The notes under the pieces are model-generated. The model saw only the letters and a program-made list of their open reading frames with translations. It did not search any database and had not been told where the DNA came from. The translations under genes and the position numbers were made by a program. 64,000 bases of DNA, from assembly GCF_038502225.1 (NCBI RefSeq), contig NW_027196482.1, positions 1 through 64,000 on the forward strand, in the 5' to 3' direction. Of the stretch, positions 10,525 through 21,386 are shown in pieces (position 1 is the stretch's first letter; every line of letters begins with the position of its first letter). This DNA is from Cherax quadricarinatus (Eukaryota; Arthropoda; Malacostraca; Decapoda; Parastacidae).

Positions 10525-11289
10525 TTAGTGTTTAGAAGGGGAATCCCCTTCCATTAGGACTTGAGGTGGCAAGTCCTTTTTCGGGGTTACTTCCCTTCTT
10601 TTAATGCCACTAGGACCAGCTTGAGAGTCACTGGACCTCTGTCGCACAACATATCTGCCCATAGAGGCCTGTACCTCCCATTCCTTTATGACATTCCTAA
10701 AGTGTTTCACAACATTGTCAGTGTCACCATTAAACACTTGTTCAGGTTTCAGTCCTTCACTGTCTATGTACTCCTTGAATTCCTGCACATATTTTTCAGC
10801 TGCTTTTTGGTCCAAACTGGCAGCCTCTCCATGCCTTATCACACTATGTATGCCACTACGATTCTTAAATCTCTCAAACCAACCTTTGCTGGCCTTAAAT
10901 TCACTCACATCACCACTAGTTGCTGGCATTTTTCTAATTAAATCATCATGCAACTTCCTAGCCTTTTCACATATGATCGCTTGAGAGATGCTATCTCCTG
11001 CTATCTGTTTTTCGTTTATCCATACCAATAACAGTCTCTCAACATCTTCTATCACTTGCGATCTCAGTTTCGAAAACATAGTTGCACCTTTGGCAAGAAC
11101 AGCTTCCTTGATTGCCGTTTTCTTGGCCACAATAGTAGCGATGGTTGATTGGGGTTTTGTGTACAGCCTGGCCAGCTCAGAGACATGCACTCCACTTTCA
11201 TACTTAGCAATGATCTCTTTCTTCATATCCATAGTAATTCTCTCCCTTTTTGCTGTAGGGTTGGCACTAGAAGCTTTCTTGGGGCCCAT
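10525..11289 (-). pseudogene. Tigger A transposase, deleted catalytic core (254 aa)
   Basis: The N-terminus MGPKKASSANPTAKRERIT and the HTH/CENP-B-like DNA-binding half are intact through KPEQVFN. The frame then jumps to the C-terminal tail (VVKHFRNVIKEWEVQASMGRYVVRQ...SPSKH). In the 595-aa relative at 21659-23446 about 340 residues lie between, carrying all three catalytic Asp. The deletion keeps the frame, so a DNA-binding protein without catalysis could in principle be made, a possible repressor (inference). More likely it is simply a dead copy. Confidence 0.85.
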
Positions 11290-11308
11290 GGTGACTTATT
11301 TTGCAGGT

Positions 11309-13497
11309 TTTTTTTTTTTTTTTTTTCAACAAGTCGGCCGTCTCCCACCGAGGCAGGGTGACCCAAAAAAGAAAGAAAATCCCCAAAAAGAAAATACTTT
11401 CATCATCATTCAACACTTTCACCACACTCGCACATTATCACTGTTTTTGCAGAGGTGCTCAGAATACAACAGTCTAGAAGCATACACATATAAAGATACA
11501 CAACATATCCCTCCAAACTGCCAATATCCCAAACCCCTCCTTTAAAGTGCAGGCATTGTACTTCCCATTTCCAGGACTCAAGTCCGACTATATGAAAATA
11601 ACCGGTTTCCCTGAATCCCTTCACTAAATATTACCCTGCTCACACTCCAACAGATCGTCAGGTCCCAAGTACCATTCGTCTCCATTCACTCCTATCTAAC
11701 ACGCTCACGCACGCTTGCTGGAAGTCCAAGCCCCTTACCCACAAAACCTCCTTTACCCCCTCTCTCCAACCCTTTCGAGGACGACCCCTACCCCGCCTTC
11801 CTTCCCCTATAGCTTTATAAGCTTTCCATGTCATTCTACTTTGATCCATTCTCTCTAAATGACCAAACCACCTCAACAACCCCTCTTCTGCCCTCTGACT
11901 AATACTTTTATTAACTCCACACCTTCTCCTAATTTCCACACTCCGAATTTTCTGCATAATATTTACACCACACATTGCCCTTAAACAGGACATCTCCACT
12001 GCCTCCAAACGTCTCCTCGCTGCTGCATTTACCACCCAAGCTTCACACCCATATAAGAGTGTTGGTACTACTGTACTATACTTTCATACATTCCCCTCTT
12101 TGCCTCCATAGATAACGATTTTTGACTCCACATATACCTCAACGCACCACTCACCTTTTTTCCCTCATCAATTCTATGATTAACCTCATCCTTCATAAAT
12201 CCATCCGCCGACACGTCAACTCCCAAGTATCTGAAAACATTCACTTCTTCCATACTCCTCCTCCCCAATTTGATATCCAATTTTTCTTTATCTAAATCAT
12301 TTGGCACCCTCATCACCTTACTCTTTTCTATGTTCACTTTCAACTTTCTACCTTTACACACATTCCCAAACTCATCCACTAACCTTTGCAATTTTTCTTT
12401 AGAATCTCCCATAAGCACAGTATCATCAGAAAAAAGTAACTGTGTCAATTCCCATTTTGAATTTGATTCCCCATAATTTAATCCCACCCCTCTCCCAAAC
12501 ACCCTAGCATTTACTTCCTTTACAACCCCATCTATAAATATATTAAACAACCATGGTGACATTACACATCCCTGTCTAAGACCTACTTTTACCGGGAAGT
12601 AGTCTCCCTCTCTTCTACACACCCTAACCTGAGCCTCACTATCCTCATAAAAACTCTTTACAGCATTTAATAACTTACCACCTATTGCATATACTTGCAA
12701 CATCTGCCACATTGCTCCTCTATCCACTCTATCATATGCCTTTTCTAAATCCATAAATGCAATAAAAACTTCCCTATCTTTATCTAAATACTGTTCACAT
12801 ATATGCTTCAATGTAAACACCTGATCTACACATCCCCTACCCACTCTAAAACCTCCTTGCTCATCCGCAATCCTACATTCTGTCTTACCTCTAATTCTTT
12901 CAATTATAACCCTACCGTACACTTTTCCTGGTATACTCAGTAAGCTTATTCCTCTATAATTTTTACAGTCTCTTTTGTCCCCTTTCCCTTTATATAAAGG
13001 GACTATACATGCTCTCTGCCAATCCCTAGGTACCTTCCCCTCTTTCATACATTTATTAAACAAAAGTACCAACCACTCCAACACTATATCCCCCCCTGCT
13101 TTTAACATTTCTGTCATGATCCCATCAGTTCCAGCTGCTTTACCCCCTTTCATTTTACGTAATGCCTCACGTACCTCCCCCACACTTACATTCTGCTCTT
13201 CTTCACTCCTAAAAGATGGTATACCTCCCTGACCAGTGCATGAAATTACTGCCTCTGTTTCTTCCTTAACATTTAAAAGTTCCTCAAAATATTCTCGCCA
13301 TCTACCCAATACCTCCATCTCCCCATCTACTAACTCCCCTACTCTGTTTTTAACTGACAAATCCATATTTTCCCTAGGCTTTCTTAACTTGTTTAACTCA
13401 CTCCAAAATTTTTTCTTATTTTCATTAAAATTTCTTGACAGTGCCTCTCCCACTCTATCATCTGCTCTCCTTTTGCACACTCTCACCACTTTAGTGA
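11309..13497 (-). mobile_element. RTE-like LINE, subfamily B, 5' truncated
   Basis: 3' poly(A) lies at the left (poly-T 11309-11326 on +), preceded by the tail that reads on + as cggccgtctcccaccgaggc. Flanked by an 8-bp TSD TTGCAGGT (11301-11308, 13498-13505). Its 3' UTR differs from the 14-kb copy and defines a second subfamily, also seen at 43.1-43.6 kb. Confidence 0.9.
11658..13497 (-). pseudogene. LINE-B reverse transcriptase, one frameshift
   Basis: The RT frame (12068-13497) covers KGGKAAGTDGI, FMDLEKAYDRVDRG, LRQGCVMSPWLFN, LLFSDDTVLMGDS (the F-S-D-D catalytic box) and FRYLGVDVS. After MYESIVQ the frame shifts, and the C-terminal part continues at 11658-12035 (RRRLEAVEMSCLRAM ... LRWFGHLERM ... 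RGRPRKGW). The ORF appears to start further out at 13591, but those first ~35 codons are Tigger A flank. The endonuclease is lost to 5' truncation. Confidence 0.88.
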
Positions 13498-13737
13498 TTG
13501 CAGGTGCAATCACTAAAAAGGCTGTGATAATATGAAATGTTCCGATTGTATGCTTGGAAGTGACAGCGGTGGCTGGCTGGCTTGTAAACACTGGCCAGAA
13601 GTGGACGCGTCTCAGACGGAACGAATAGTGTTGGTCGAGTTTTTTAGCGCTAATCGAGGCAAAATTTTTGTGATAAAATGTATCGCTAGTCAGATGTATC
13701 GTTAGTCGATGCCATCGCTGGTCGAGGGTCCACTGTA

Positions 13738-14040
13738 GTTGTATAATGTACAGGCATACCTCACTATGCCTGTGTCAAGTGAATACTGTCTTAAAGTGAA
13801 TCACACCCCAGTGGAAATAAGTCACTTTGTTTGACTTTTGGGTCATCCTGGTGGGTAATCTACACATATGATGCTATATAACTGTATTTATGTGTACTGT
13901 ACCTGAATAACCTTACTATTCACTTGCCGATGCACATAACAGCCTAAAAACATGTTAATAGTATCATTTATCAAGTGTGCAATAGCACTAGGCCTAACAA
14001 ACAATGAAAACTAAAAATAATAAATAAAACAATTTCAGTA
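13738..14040. other. Unassigned AT-rich spacer; LINE TSD at 14031-14040
   Basis: No gene seen. The last ten bases, AATTTCAGTA, are the target-site duplication of the following LINE. Confidence 0.5.
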
Positions 14041-17000
14041 GTAGGTTGGTAGACAGCAACCACCCAGGGAAGTACTACCGTCCTGCCAGATGACTGTGAA
14101 ACAAAAACCTGTAACTGTTTTGCATGATGGTAGGATTGCTGGTTTCTTTTTCTGTCTCATAAACACGCTAAGATAACAGGGATATCTTGCTACTCCTACT
14201 TACACTTTGGTCACACTTCACAGACACGCACATGCATATATATATATACATACATCTAGGTTTTTCTCCTTTTTCTAAATAGCTCTTGTTCTTTTTTATT
14301 TCTTCTATTGTCCATGGGGAAGTGGAAAAGAATCTTTCCTCCGTAAGCCATGCGTGTCGTATGAGGCGACTAAAATGCCGGGAGCAATGGGCTAGTAACC
14401 CCTTCTCCTGTATACAATTACTAAAAAAGAGAAGAAGAAAAACTTTATAAAACTGGGTTGCTTAAATGTGCGTGGATGTAGTGCGGATGACAAGAAACAG
14501 ATGATTGCTGATGTTATGAATGAAAAGAAGTTGGATGTCCTGGCCCTAAGCGAAACAAAGCTGAAGGGGGTAGGAGAGTTTCAGTGGGGGGAAATAAATG
14601 GGATTAAATCTGGAGTATCTGAGAGAGTTAGAGCAAAGGAAGGGGTAGCAGTAATGTTAAATGATCAGTTATGGAAGGAGAAAAGAGAATATGAATGTGT
14701 AAATTCAAGAATTATGTGGATTAAAGTAAAGGTTGGATGCGAGAAGTGGGTCATAATAAGCGTGTATGCACCTGGAGAAGAGAGGAATGCAGAGGAGAGA
14801 GAGAGATTTTGGGAGATGTTAAGTGAATGTATAGGAGCCTTTGAACCAAGTGAGAGAGTAATTGTGGTAGGGAACTTGAATGCTAAAGTAGGAGAAACTT
14901 TTAGAGAGGGTGTGGTAGGTAAGTTTGGGGTGCCAGGTGTAAATGATAATGGGAGCCCTTTGATTGAACTTTGTATAGAAAGGGATTTAGTTATAGGTAA
15001 TACATATTTTAAGAAAAAGAGGATAAATAAGTATACACGATATGATGTAGGGCGAAATGACAGTAGTTTGTTGGATTATGTATTGGTAGATAAAAGACTG
15101 TTGAGTAGACTTCAGGATGTACATGTTTATAGAGGGGCCACAGATATATCAGATCACTTTCTAGTTGTAGCTACACTGAGAGTAAAAGGTAGATGGGATA
15201 CAAGGAGAATAGAAGCATCAGGGAAGAGAGAGGTGAAGGTTTATAAACTAAAAGAGGAGGCAGTTAGGGTAAGATATAAACAGCTATTGGAGGATAGATG
15301 GGCTAATGAGAGCATAGGCAATGGGGTCGAAGAGGTATGGGGTAGGTTTAAAAATGTAGTGTTAGAGTGTTCAGCAGAAGTTTGTGGTTACAGGAAAGTG
15401 GGTGCAGGAGGGAAGAGGAGCGATTGGTGGAATGATGATGTAAAGAGAGTAGTAAGGGAGAAAAAGTTAGCATATGAGAAGTTTTTACAAAGTAGAAGTG
15501 ATGCAAGGAGGGAAGAGTATATGGAGAAAAAGAGAGAAGTTAAGAGAGTGGTGAAGCAATGTAAAAAGAGAGCAAATGAGAGAGTGGGTGAGATGTTATC
15601 AACAAATTTTGTTGAAAATAAGAAAAAGTTTTGGAGTGAGATTAACAAGTTAAGAAAGCCTAGAGAACAAATGGATTTGTCAGTTAAAAATAGGAGAGGA
15701 GAGTTATTAAATGGAGAGGTAGAGGTATTGGGAAGATGGAAGGAATATTTTGAGGAATTGTTAAATGTTGATGAAGATAGGGAAGCTGTGATTTCGTGTA
15801 TAGGGCAAGGAGGAATAACATCTTGTAGGAGTGAGGAAGAGCCAGTTGTGAGTGTGGGGGAAGTTCGTGAGGCAGTAGGTAAAATGAAAGGGGGTAAGGC
15901 AGCCGGGATTGATGGGATAAAGATAGAAATGTTAAAAGCAGGTGGGGATATAGTTTTGGAGTGGTTGGTGCAATTATTTAATAAATGTATGGAAGAGGGT
16001 AAGGTACCTAGGGATTGGCAGAGAGCATGCATAGTTCCTTTGTATAAAGGCAAAGGGGATAAAAGAGAGTGCAAAAATTATAGGGGGATAAGTCTGTTGA
16101 GTGTACCTGGTAAAGTGTATGGTAGAGTTATAATTGAAAGAATTAAGAGTAAGACGGAGAATAGGATAGCAGATGAACAAGGAGGCTTTAGGAAAGGTAG
16201 GGGGTGTGTGGACCAGGTGTTTACAGTGAAACATATAAGTGAACAGTATTTAGATAAGGCTAAAGAGGTCTTTGTGGCATTTATGGATTTGGAAAAGGCG
16301 TATGACAGGGTGGATAGGGGGGCAATGTGGCAGATGTTGCAAGTGTATGGTGTAGGAGGTAGGTTACTGAAAGCAGTGAAGAGTTTTTACGAGGATAGTG
16401 AGGCTCAAGTTAGAGTATGTAGGAAAGAGGGAAATTTTTTCCCAGTAAAAGTAGGCCTTAGACAAGGATGTGTGATGTCACCGTGGTTGTTTAATATATT
16501 TATAGATGGGGTTGTAAGAGAAGTAAATGCGAGGGTCTTGGCAAGAGGCGTGGAGTTAAAAGATAAAGAATCACACACAAAGTGGGAGTTGTCACAGCTG
16601 CTCTTTGCCGATGACACTGTGCTCTTGGGAGATTCTGAAGAGAAGTTGCAGAGATTGGTGGATGAATTTGGTAGGGTGTGCAAAAGAAGAAAATTAAAGG
16701 TGAATACAGGAAAGAGTAAGGTTATGAGGATAACAAAAAGATTAGGTGATGAAAGATTGAATATCAGATTGGAGGGAGAGAGTATGGAGGAGGTGAACGT
16801 ATTCAGATATTTGGGAGTGGACGTGTCAGCGGATGGGTCTATGAAAGATGAGGTGAATCATAGAATTGATGAGGGAAAAAGAGTGAGTGGTGCACTTAGG
16901 AGTCTGTGGAGACAAAGAACTTTGTCCTTGGAGGCAAAGAGGGGAATGTATGAGAGTATAGTTTTACCAACGCTCTTATATGGGTGTGAAGCGTGGGTGA

Positions 17001-17631
17001 TGAATGTTGCAGCGAGGAGAAGGCTGGAGGCAGTGGAGATGTCATGTCTGAGGGCAATGTGTGGTGTGAATATAATGCAGAGAATTCGTAGTTTGGAAGT
17101 TAGGAGGAGGTGCGGGATTACCAAAACTGTTGTCCAGAGGGCTGAGGAAGGGTTGTTGAGGTGGTTCGGACATGTAGAGAGAATGGAGCGAAACAGAATG
17201 ACTTCAAGAGTGTATCAGTCTGTAGTGGAAGGAAGGCGGGGTAGGGGTCGGCCTAGGAAGGGTTGGAGGGAGGGGGTAAAGGAGGTTTTGTGTGCGAGGG
17301 GCTTGGACTTCCAGCAGGCATGCGTGAGCGTGTTTGATAGGAGTGAATGGAGACAAATGGTTTTTAATACTTGACGTGCTGTTGGAGTGTGAGCAAAGTA
17401 ACATTTATGAAGGGATTCAGGGAAACCGGCAGGCCGGACTTGAGTCCTGGAGATGGGAAGTACAGTGCCTGCACTCTGAAGGAGGGGTGTTAATGTTGCA
17501 GTTTAAAAACTGTAGTGTAAAGCACCCTTCTGGCAAGACAGTGATGGAGTGAATGATGGTGAAAGTTTTTCTTTTTCGGGCCACCCTGCCTTGGTGGGAA
17601 TCGGCCGGTGTGATAATAAAAAAAAAATAAT
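14041..17631 (+). mobile_element. Full-length RTE-like LINE (subfamily A)
   Basis: A 3.6-kb non-LTR retrotransposon flanked by a perfect 10-bp TSD AATTTCAGTA (14031-14040, 17632-17641). 5' UTR 14041-~14440; APE-type endonuclease + RT ORF; 3' UTR; 3' end cggccggtgtgataataaa followed by an A-rich tail. The 5' UTR (gtaggttggtagacagcaac ... aaatgccgggagcaatggg) is almost the whole body of the SINE-like elements at 32947, 50420 and elsewhere. The 3' tail is shared by every RTE copy in the window. Confidence 0.93.
14468..17374 (+). CDS. LINE endonuclease-reverse transcriptase, 968 codons
   Basis: The N-terminal APE-like endonuclease starts KLGCLNVRGCS just upstream of 14468. It shows ALSETKL (catalytic Glu), IISVYAPGE, VVGNLNAKVG (usual GDFN altered to GNLN), NTYF, DYVLVDKR and SDHFLVVATL (catalytic Asp-His). 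RT follows: KGGKAAGIDGI, VPLYKGKGDKRECKNYRGIS, FMDLEKAYDRVDRG, LRQGCVMSPWLFN, LLFADDTVLLGDS (FADD), FRYLGVDVSADG. C-terminal: LRWFGHVERM ... GRGRPRKGWREG. No stop or frameshift. The frame is open back to 14399 but has no ATG before the Met codon near 14501, which would already remove the first endonuclease strand, so 14468 is a GTG. Initiation must be unusual, or the start is lost. RTE-clade assignment is likely, not certain. Confidence 0.92.
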   Translation: MRGCSADDKKQMIADVMNEKKLDVLALSETKLKGVGEFQWGEINGIKSGVSERVRAKEGVAVMLNDQLWKEKREYECVNSRIMWIKVKVGCEKWVIISVYAPGEERNAEERERFWEMLSECIGAFEPSERVIVVGNLNAKVGETFREGVVGKFGVPGVNDNGSPLIELCIERDLVIGNTYFKKKRINKYTRYDVGRNDSSLLDYVLVDKRLLSRLQDVHVYRGATDISDHFLVVATLRVKGRWDTRRIEASGKREVKVYKLKEEAVRVRYKQLLEDRWANESIGNGVEEVWGRFKNVVLECSAEVCGYRKVGAGGKRSDWWNDDVKRVVREKKLAYEKFLQSRSDARREEYMEKKREVKRVVKQCKKRANERVGEMLSTNFVENKKKFWSEINKLRKPREQMDLSVKNRRGELLNGEVEVLGRWKEYFEELLNVDEDREAVISCIGQGGITSCRSEEEPVVSVGEVREAVGKMKGGKAAGIDGIKIEMLKAGGDIVLEWLVQLFNKCMEEGKVPRDWQRACIVPLYKGKGDKRECKNYRGISLLSVPGKVYGRVIIERIKSKTENRIADEQGGFRKGRGCVDQVFTVKHISEQYLDKAKEVFVAFMDLEKAYDRVDRGAMWQMLQVYGVGGRLLKAVKSFYEDSEAQVRVCRKEGNFFPVKVGLRQGCVMSPWLFNIFIDGVVREVNARVLARGVELKDKESHTKWELSQLLFADDTVLLGDSEEKLQRLVDEFGRVCKRRKLKVNTGKSKVMRITKRLGDERLNIRLEGESMEEVNVFRYLGVDVSADGSMKDEVNHRIDEGKRVSGALRSLWRQRTLSLEAKRGMYESIVLPTLLYGCEAWVMNVAARRRLEAVEMSCLRAMCGVNIMQRIRSLEVRRRCGITKTVVQRAEEGLLRWFGHVERMERNRMTSRVYQSVVEGRRGRGRPRKGWREGVKEVLCARGLDFQQACVSVFDRSEWRQMVFNT

Positions 17632-17641
17632 AATTTCAGTA

Positions 17642-18099
17642 TTGCCTAAAACCATGTTAAGAACAAGGCAAATGCCAAAAATAATAAACATGAATGTAGG
17701 GTTACATTTGTTGGGGCCCGAAAATTGCAAACAACTTTTTTTTTTAGGTCTTCAAATTGTATAAAAATGAAAATGATAATGAAATTGTAATTGGTTGTCA
17801 TGATGTATTATGTTTAATGTATTGTTTAAGGCTACAAATATTAAATAAATAATATTTCTTACCTTAAGTTGTGATTGCTCGTGTTTGTTGATAATTCTGA
17901 AGAGAGGAGAGAGATGCTGTGACTACTGGGTTGAGGTGGATAGTTAAGGCTCGGACACTGAAGTCGATGGTTGTATTGGAGTATTGAGAAATTCTGTAAT
18001 GCATATTTTGTCTCTTACTGTGCAACATATTTTACAGATGATGGTAAGGAATCAGCTGCTCTAGAACCTGTTTCAGAGCAGTGCTTTTAGATTGGTCAG
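17642..18099. other. No gene recognised
   Basis: AT-rich, with many stops. Nothing identified. Confidence 0.45.
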
Positions 18100-18131
18100 G
18101 GTCCTCTTTAGTGAAAAAGTCTACGGCTTTA

Positions 18132-19895
18132 CTAATATGTAATATGGACCTGCTCACATAACCATTGTAATGTTAACTGTTTTTCTTCCTCATCTTCCTC
18201 TGTTATCTGCCTCCCTTGTATCTGTGTATTGAGCTCTGCCAACATTTCCTCTGGACTCCTGTCTTCATCATCATCTTCTAAGAGCTCATAAACATCTTCC
18301 TGCATATCTTCAAAGCCATCACCTGGTAATCTTGCCAGCTGAACTATTTTGCTCACCTGACTCAAGTGAGAGAAAAACCAGTGAAAGAATTTACCAAATT
18401 AGGCTATAACTTTCCTCAGCCTGCGTTTGTTGTTGATTGGGGCACTTCATTTTATGCCCTTCTGACATAGTTGCTGACATCTGCAATGTTTAATGTATGC
18501 AAAAAGTTTGGTACTGCAAGGTCAGAGTAAGTGTCCATTGATGTAACGAGTTTCTGCATCACGTTTCACATGTAGTTACACTTGAATAATAATAAAATAA
18601 TATCTTTTATTTCTACAAGTACATGTACACGTACAAGGTATACAGGCCTAGTTGACATCAGTGACATAATAGTATATAGAAAGCCACTTGTTATGCAGAG
18701 CATTTCCAGCAAATTAGGTAAATTTTGTCCCAGGATGCGATCCACACCAGACTAACACCCAAGTACTCATTTTATACTGATGGGTGAACATGGACAGCAG
18801 GTGTCTTATGGAAACACATCCTAACGTTCTCTATACCGGGGATTCGAACTCCTGACCTCAGTGTGTGAGCTGAATGCGCTAGTGTTCGAGCTACAGGACA
18901 CCATGACCTAATAATTTCATGATCCAGTGGTTGTGTTAAAGATGCTGTATTTGATGGTAAACCACAACTTTTATAGGTGGATGCACATCCAACAAAGCTT
19001 CTGGTTAGGAATGAGAATTATCAAGAGTGAAGAGAACCTTGAATGCAAAATTCTTGCTGTGCAGGTAAAACATGACTTCAGGAATTAAGTGATATTCAAC
19101 CAGTCAATATATAGTTCCTCTGTCATTGATGTTGACTGGTTTGACCTCCAAAGAACTGGTAAGGTGCTTTTATCTACACCTTTCATAACACACACAGTCA
19201 TGGAGTGTCTTACACTTAAAATCATCTGATGCATTACTGCAAAAGAGCAAGTTGATGTGATCCTTGGCTGCCTTGAATCCCAGTCCACTTTTCTCTTCTT
19301 GACTGATTTAAGTTGTTGTTGGTATCTTCTTCCACTACACTTTAAACACTTGCTATGGCTCGTAGCCACCCTCAGAAATAAGTTCTTGTAATTCAGCAGG
19401 GAAATTTAATGTAGCTGTTTGGTCAGCTGAATTACTTTTACCAGAAAACTTAATACATGTATTATGTAACCTGTTATGCAACTTGAACTTGTGAAACCAA
19501 CTTGTGCAAAACAAACACTCTTGTTCATGCCTTCCTTCTGTATCACACACTGTTTTATAGTACTCTAAGGCTCTTTTTCCTTATCAAGATGAAATTAAGT
19601 GATGCATCTTTCTTCTTGGTGGTTTTGTTCAATCCACTCAGTAACTTTTCTGTCTTATTGACCAGTTGATGTCACAACCTGGATTACTTATTGCACAAGC
19701 CGGTATATTTACCTCAATCCTTTTAATTGAATGAACTGATGCTTCATTGAGACCATAAACTCTTACCGTCTCCACCACACCTGCACCATTTCTATGTGTA
19801 TCTAATATCTCAATTTTCTTCACAACACCAAGACTTCAACACTTAAACTTTGTCTTGCCACTTGCAGCATCACTCACATTCCTCTTGGCTGCCAT
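18132..19895 (-). pseudogene. Decayed Tigger-like (CENP-B type) transposase
   Basis: Pieces in - strand order: start MAAKRNVSDAASGKTKFKC (~19893), then a stop; KKIEILDTHRNG ... NEASVHSIKRIE (HTH region); WFHKFKLHNRLHNTCIK, SADQTATLNFPAELQELI and GGYEP (19353-19550); VDKSTLPVLWRSN and ELYIDWLN (19085-19240); acidic C-terminus DGFEDMQEDVYELLEDDDED (18132-18365). The order and spacing follow Tigger-type transposases, but the first catalytic Asp region is gone, stops and frameshifts are many, and a SINE lies inside. A different and older subfamily than the MGPKKA/MAPKKA Tiggers. TIRs were not found. Confidence 0.75.
18586..18902 (-). mobile_element. tRNA-derived SINE
   Basis: Reads on the - strand. 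The 5' 65 nt (18902-18838) is tRNA-like: GGTGTCCTGTAGCTCGAACA (A-box region) and GAGTTCGAATCCCCGG (excellent B box). The body has a block, ACCCAAGTACTCATTTTA on +, that also occurs reversed at 35350-35395. The 3' tail is (ATT)n-like at ~18586-18605. No intact cloverleaf, so a SINE head, not a working tRNA gene. Confidence 0.8.
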
Positions 19896-20188
19896 GGTTA
19901 CTATAAAGACAAACTGTGATGATGAAAAGATAAAAAATCGATTAACAAATACTACATGGAGCACCGAGACATGAGAGGTGGAATGGGGGGAAGTGGGGGA
20001 GACTACTAGGCCTATAGCCTATCCCCTTCTGACCCACAGGCTGGCTACCAATGAGACAGAGGGAAAAACTCCTGCAGTCCATCTCCACAATGCTCCAAAT
20101 TTTCCTCCCTGAAGTTACACCATCATAAAAAGAAAATGCCACAAGTTTTCAACTGTCATATATCGGAAACATTGTAGATGATCGCTTC
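19896..20188. other. No gene recognised
   Basis: Spacer between the decayed transposase and a TTAA MITE. Nothing identified. Confidence 0.4.
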
Positions 20189-20215
20189 TTAACCCTTAAA
20201 TGGTCCAAACGTATA

Positions 20216-21120
20216 CAGTGGACCCCCGGTTCACGATATTAATCCATTCCTGAGAGCTCATCGTAAACCAAAATTATCGGAAAGCGAATCAATTTTCCCC
20301 ATAAGAAATAATGGAAATCAAATTAATCCGTGCAAGACACCCAAAAGGATGAAAAAAAGACTTTTACCACGTGATATATTAAGTTTAATGCAATATAATA
20401 ATTACAGTAGCAATAATAACAATAGAATAATCACAAAAGAATAATTGACACTTACCTTTAATGAAGATCTGGTGATGATTGATGGGATGGGATGGGAGGA
20501 GGGGAGAGTGTCGAAGTTTTTAATGTTTAGAAGGGGAATCCCCCTCCATTAGGACTTGAGGTAGCAAGTCCTTTTCCGGGGTTACTTCCCTTCTTCTTTT
20601 AATGCCACTAGGACCAGCTTGAGAGTCACTGGACTTCTGTCACACAACATATCTGTCCATAGAGGCCTGTACCTCTCGTTCCTTTATGACTTCCCTAAAG
20701 TGGTTCACATCATTGTCAGTGTACAGGTTGCCAACATGGCTTGCAGTAGCTGTGTCAGGGTGATTTTCATCAAAAAAGGTTTGCACTTCAAGCCACTTTG
20801 CACACAATTCCTTAATTTCAATAGCCATTAGCACCCTTGGTCTCAATGGGTTGGCGCTAGAAGCTTTCTTGGGGCCCATGGTGACTTATTTTGCAGAAAA
20901 AAACACCAAAAACAGTGATAATATGGATAATATAGAATGTACCGAATGTATCCTTAGATGCGCTCACACTGGCTGGCTTGTAAACACTGGACACGTCTCG
21001 TACGAATCGTATGGCATACCGGGTTTTGTAACGGGAACCGAGGCAAATTTTTTTGCAATATAATGCTTCGGATACTGGATTTATCGGATACCGATGTCTT
21101 CGCGAACCGGGGGTCCACTG
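20216..21120 (-). mobile_element. Tigger element B, deletion derivative (905 bp)
   Basis: TIRs CAGTGGACCCCCGGTTCACG / CGCGAACCGGGGGTCCACTG with TA on each side. Left and right subterminal sequences match Tigger C. The variant TIR (GGTTCACG instead of GACTAACG) marks a subfamily. Confidence 0.88.
20640..20879 (-). pseudogene. Tigger B transposase remnant (79 aa)
   Basis: Keeps MGPKKASSANPLRPR at the N-terminus fused in frame to C-terminal residues (IKELCAKWLEVQTFFDENHP ... REVQASMDRYVV). All HTH and catalytic parts are deleted. Too short to function. Confidence 0.8.
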
Positions 21121-21386
21121 TATATATGTTTTTTCAACATCTGAAAGTATGTAAAAAATGTAGATCTTCTTTTTTGTTTTACATTTGAAAACGTGTAAAA
21201 AACTTTTATCTACATTTTTTTTTGTTATTTTCAAAATATGTAAAAAAAGTAGATCTACTTTTGTAGCACTACGAATTTGAACGTTGATCTGTTTGGACCG
21301 TTTAAGGGTTAATTGACAGTCTACTGTATGTATATTTTACTAAACTGTTTCCTCAAATATTACAAACAGTTTTTCTTTTAATAATA

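Larger units (their letters stand above)
10249..13735 (-). mobile_element. Tigger element A, internally deleted and LINE-interrupted
   Basis: Ends CAGTGGACCCTCGACTAACG and CGCTGGTCGAGGGTCCACTG with flanking TA. The ends, transposase start and 5' UTR match the complete Tigger at 21387-23723. A LINE sits at 11309-13497 between the transposase start and the right TIR, flanked by TTGCAGGT on both sides. Confidence 0.9.
20189..21312 (+). mobile_element. TTAA-flanked MITE M5 (second family), hosting a Tigger MITE
   Basis: TTAA at both ends (20189-20192, 21309-21312). The ends CCCTTAAATGGTCCAAACG and (reversed) CCCTTAAACGGTCCAAACAG form the TIR. The interior is dominated by AT-rich repeats of GTAAAAAAxGTAGATC type. 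A Tigger is inserted at a TA 22 bp from the left end. Sister copy at 32860-33565. Confidence 0.8.

Noticed and set aside
15388..16234. Long - strand ORFs inside the LINE
   Set aside because: Antisense shadows of the RT frame; composition is Ser/Thr/Pro/Leu-rich, as expected from reading purine-rich coding DNA backwards.
18838..18902. Functional tRNA gene
   Set aside because: Good B box but no consistent cloverleaf, and it continues into a SINE body with an (ATT)n tail.
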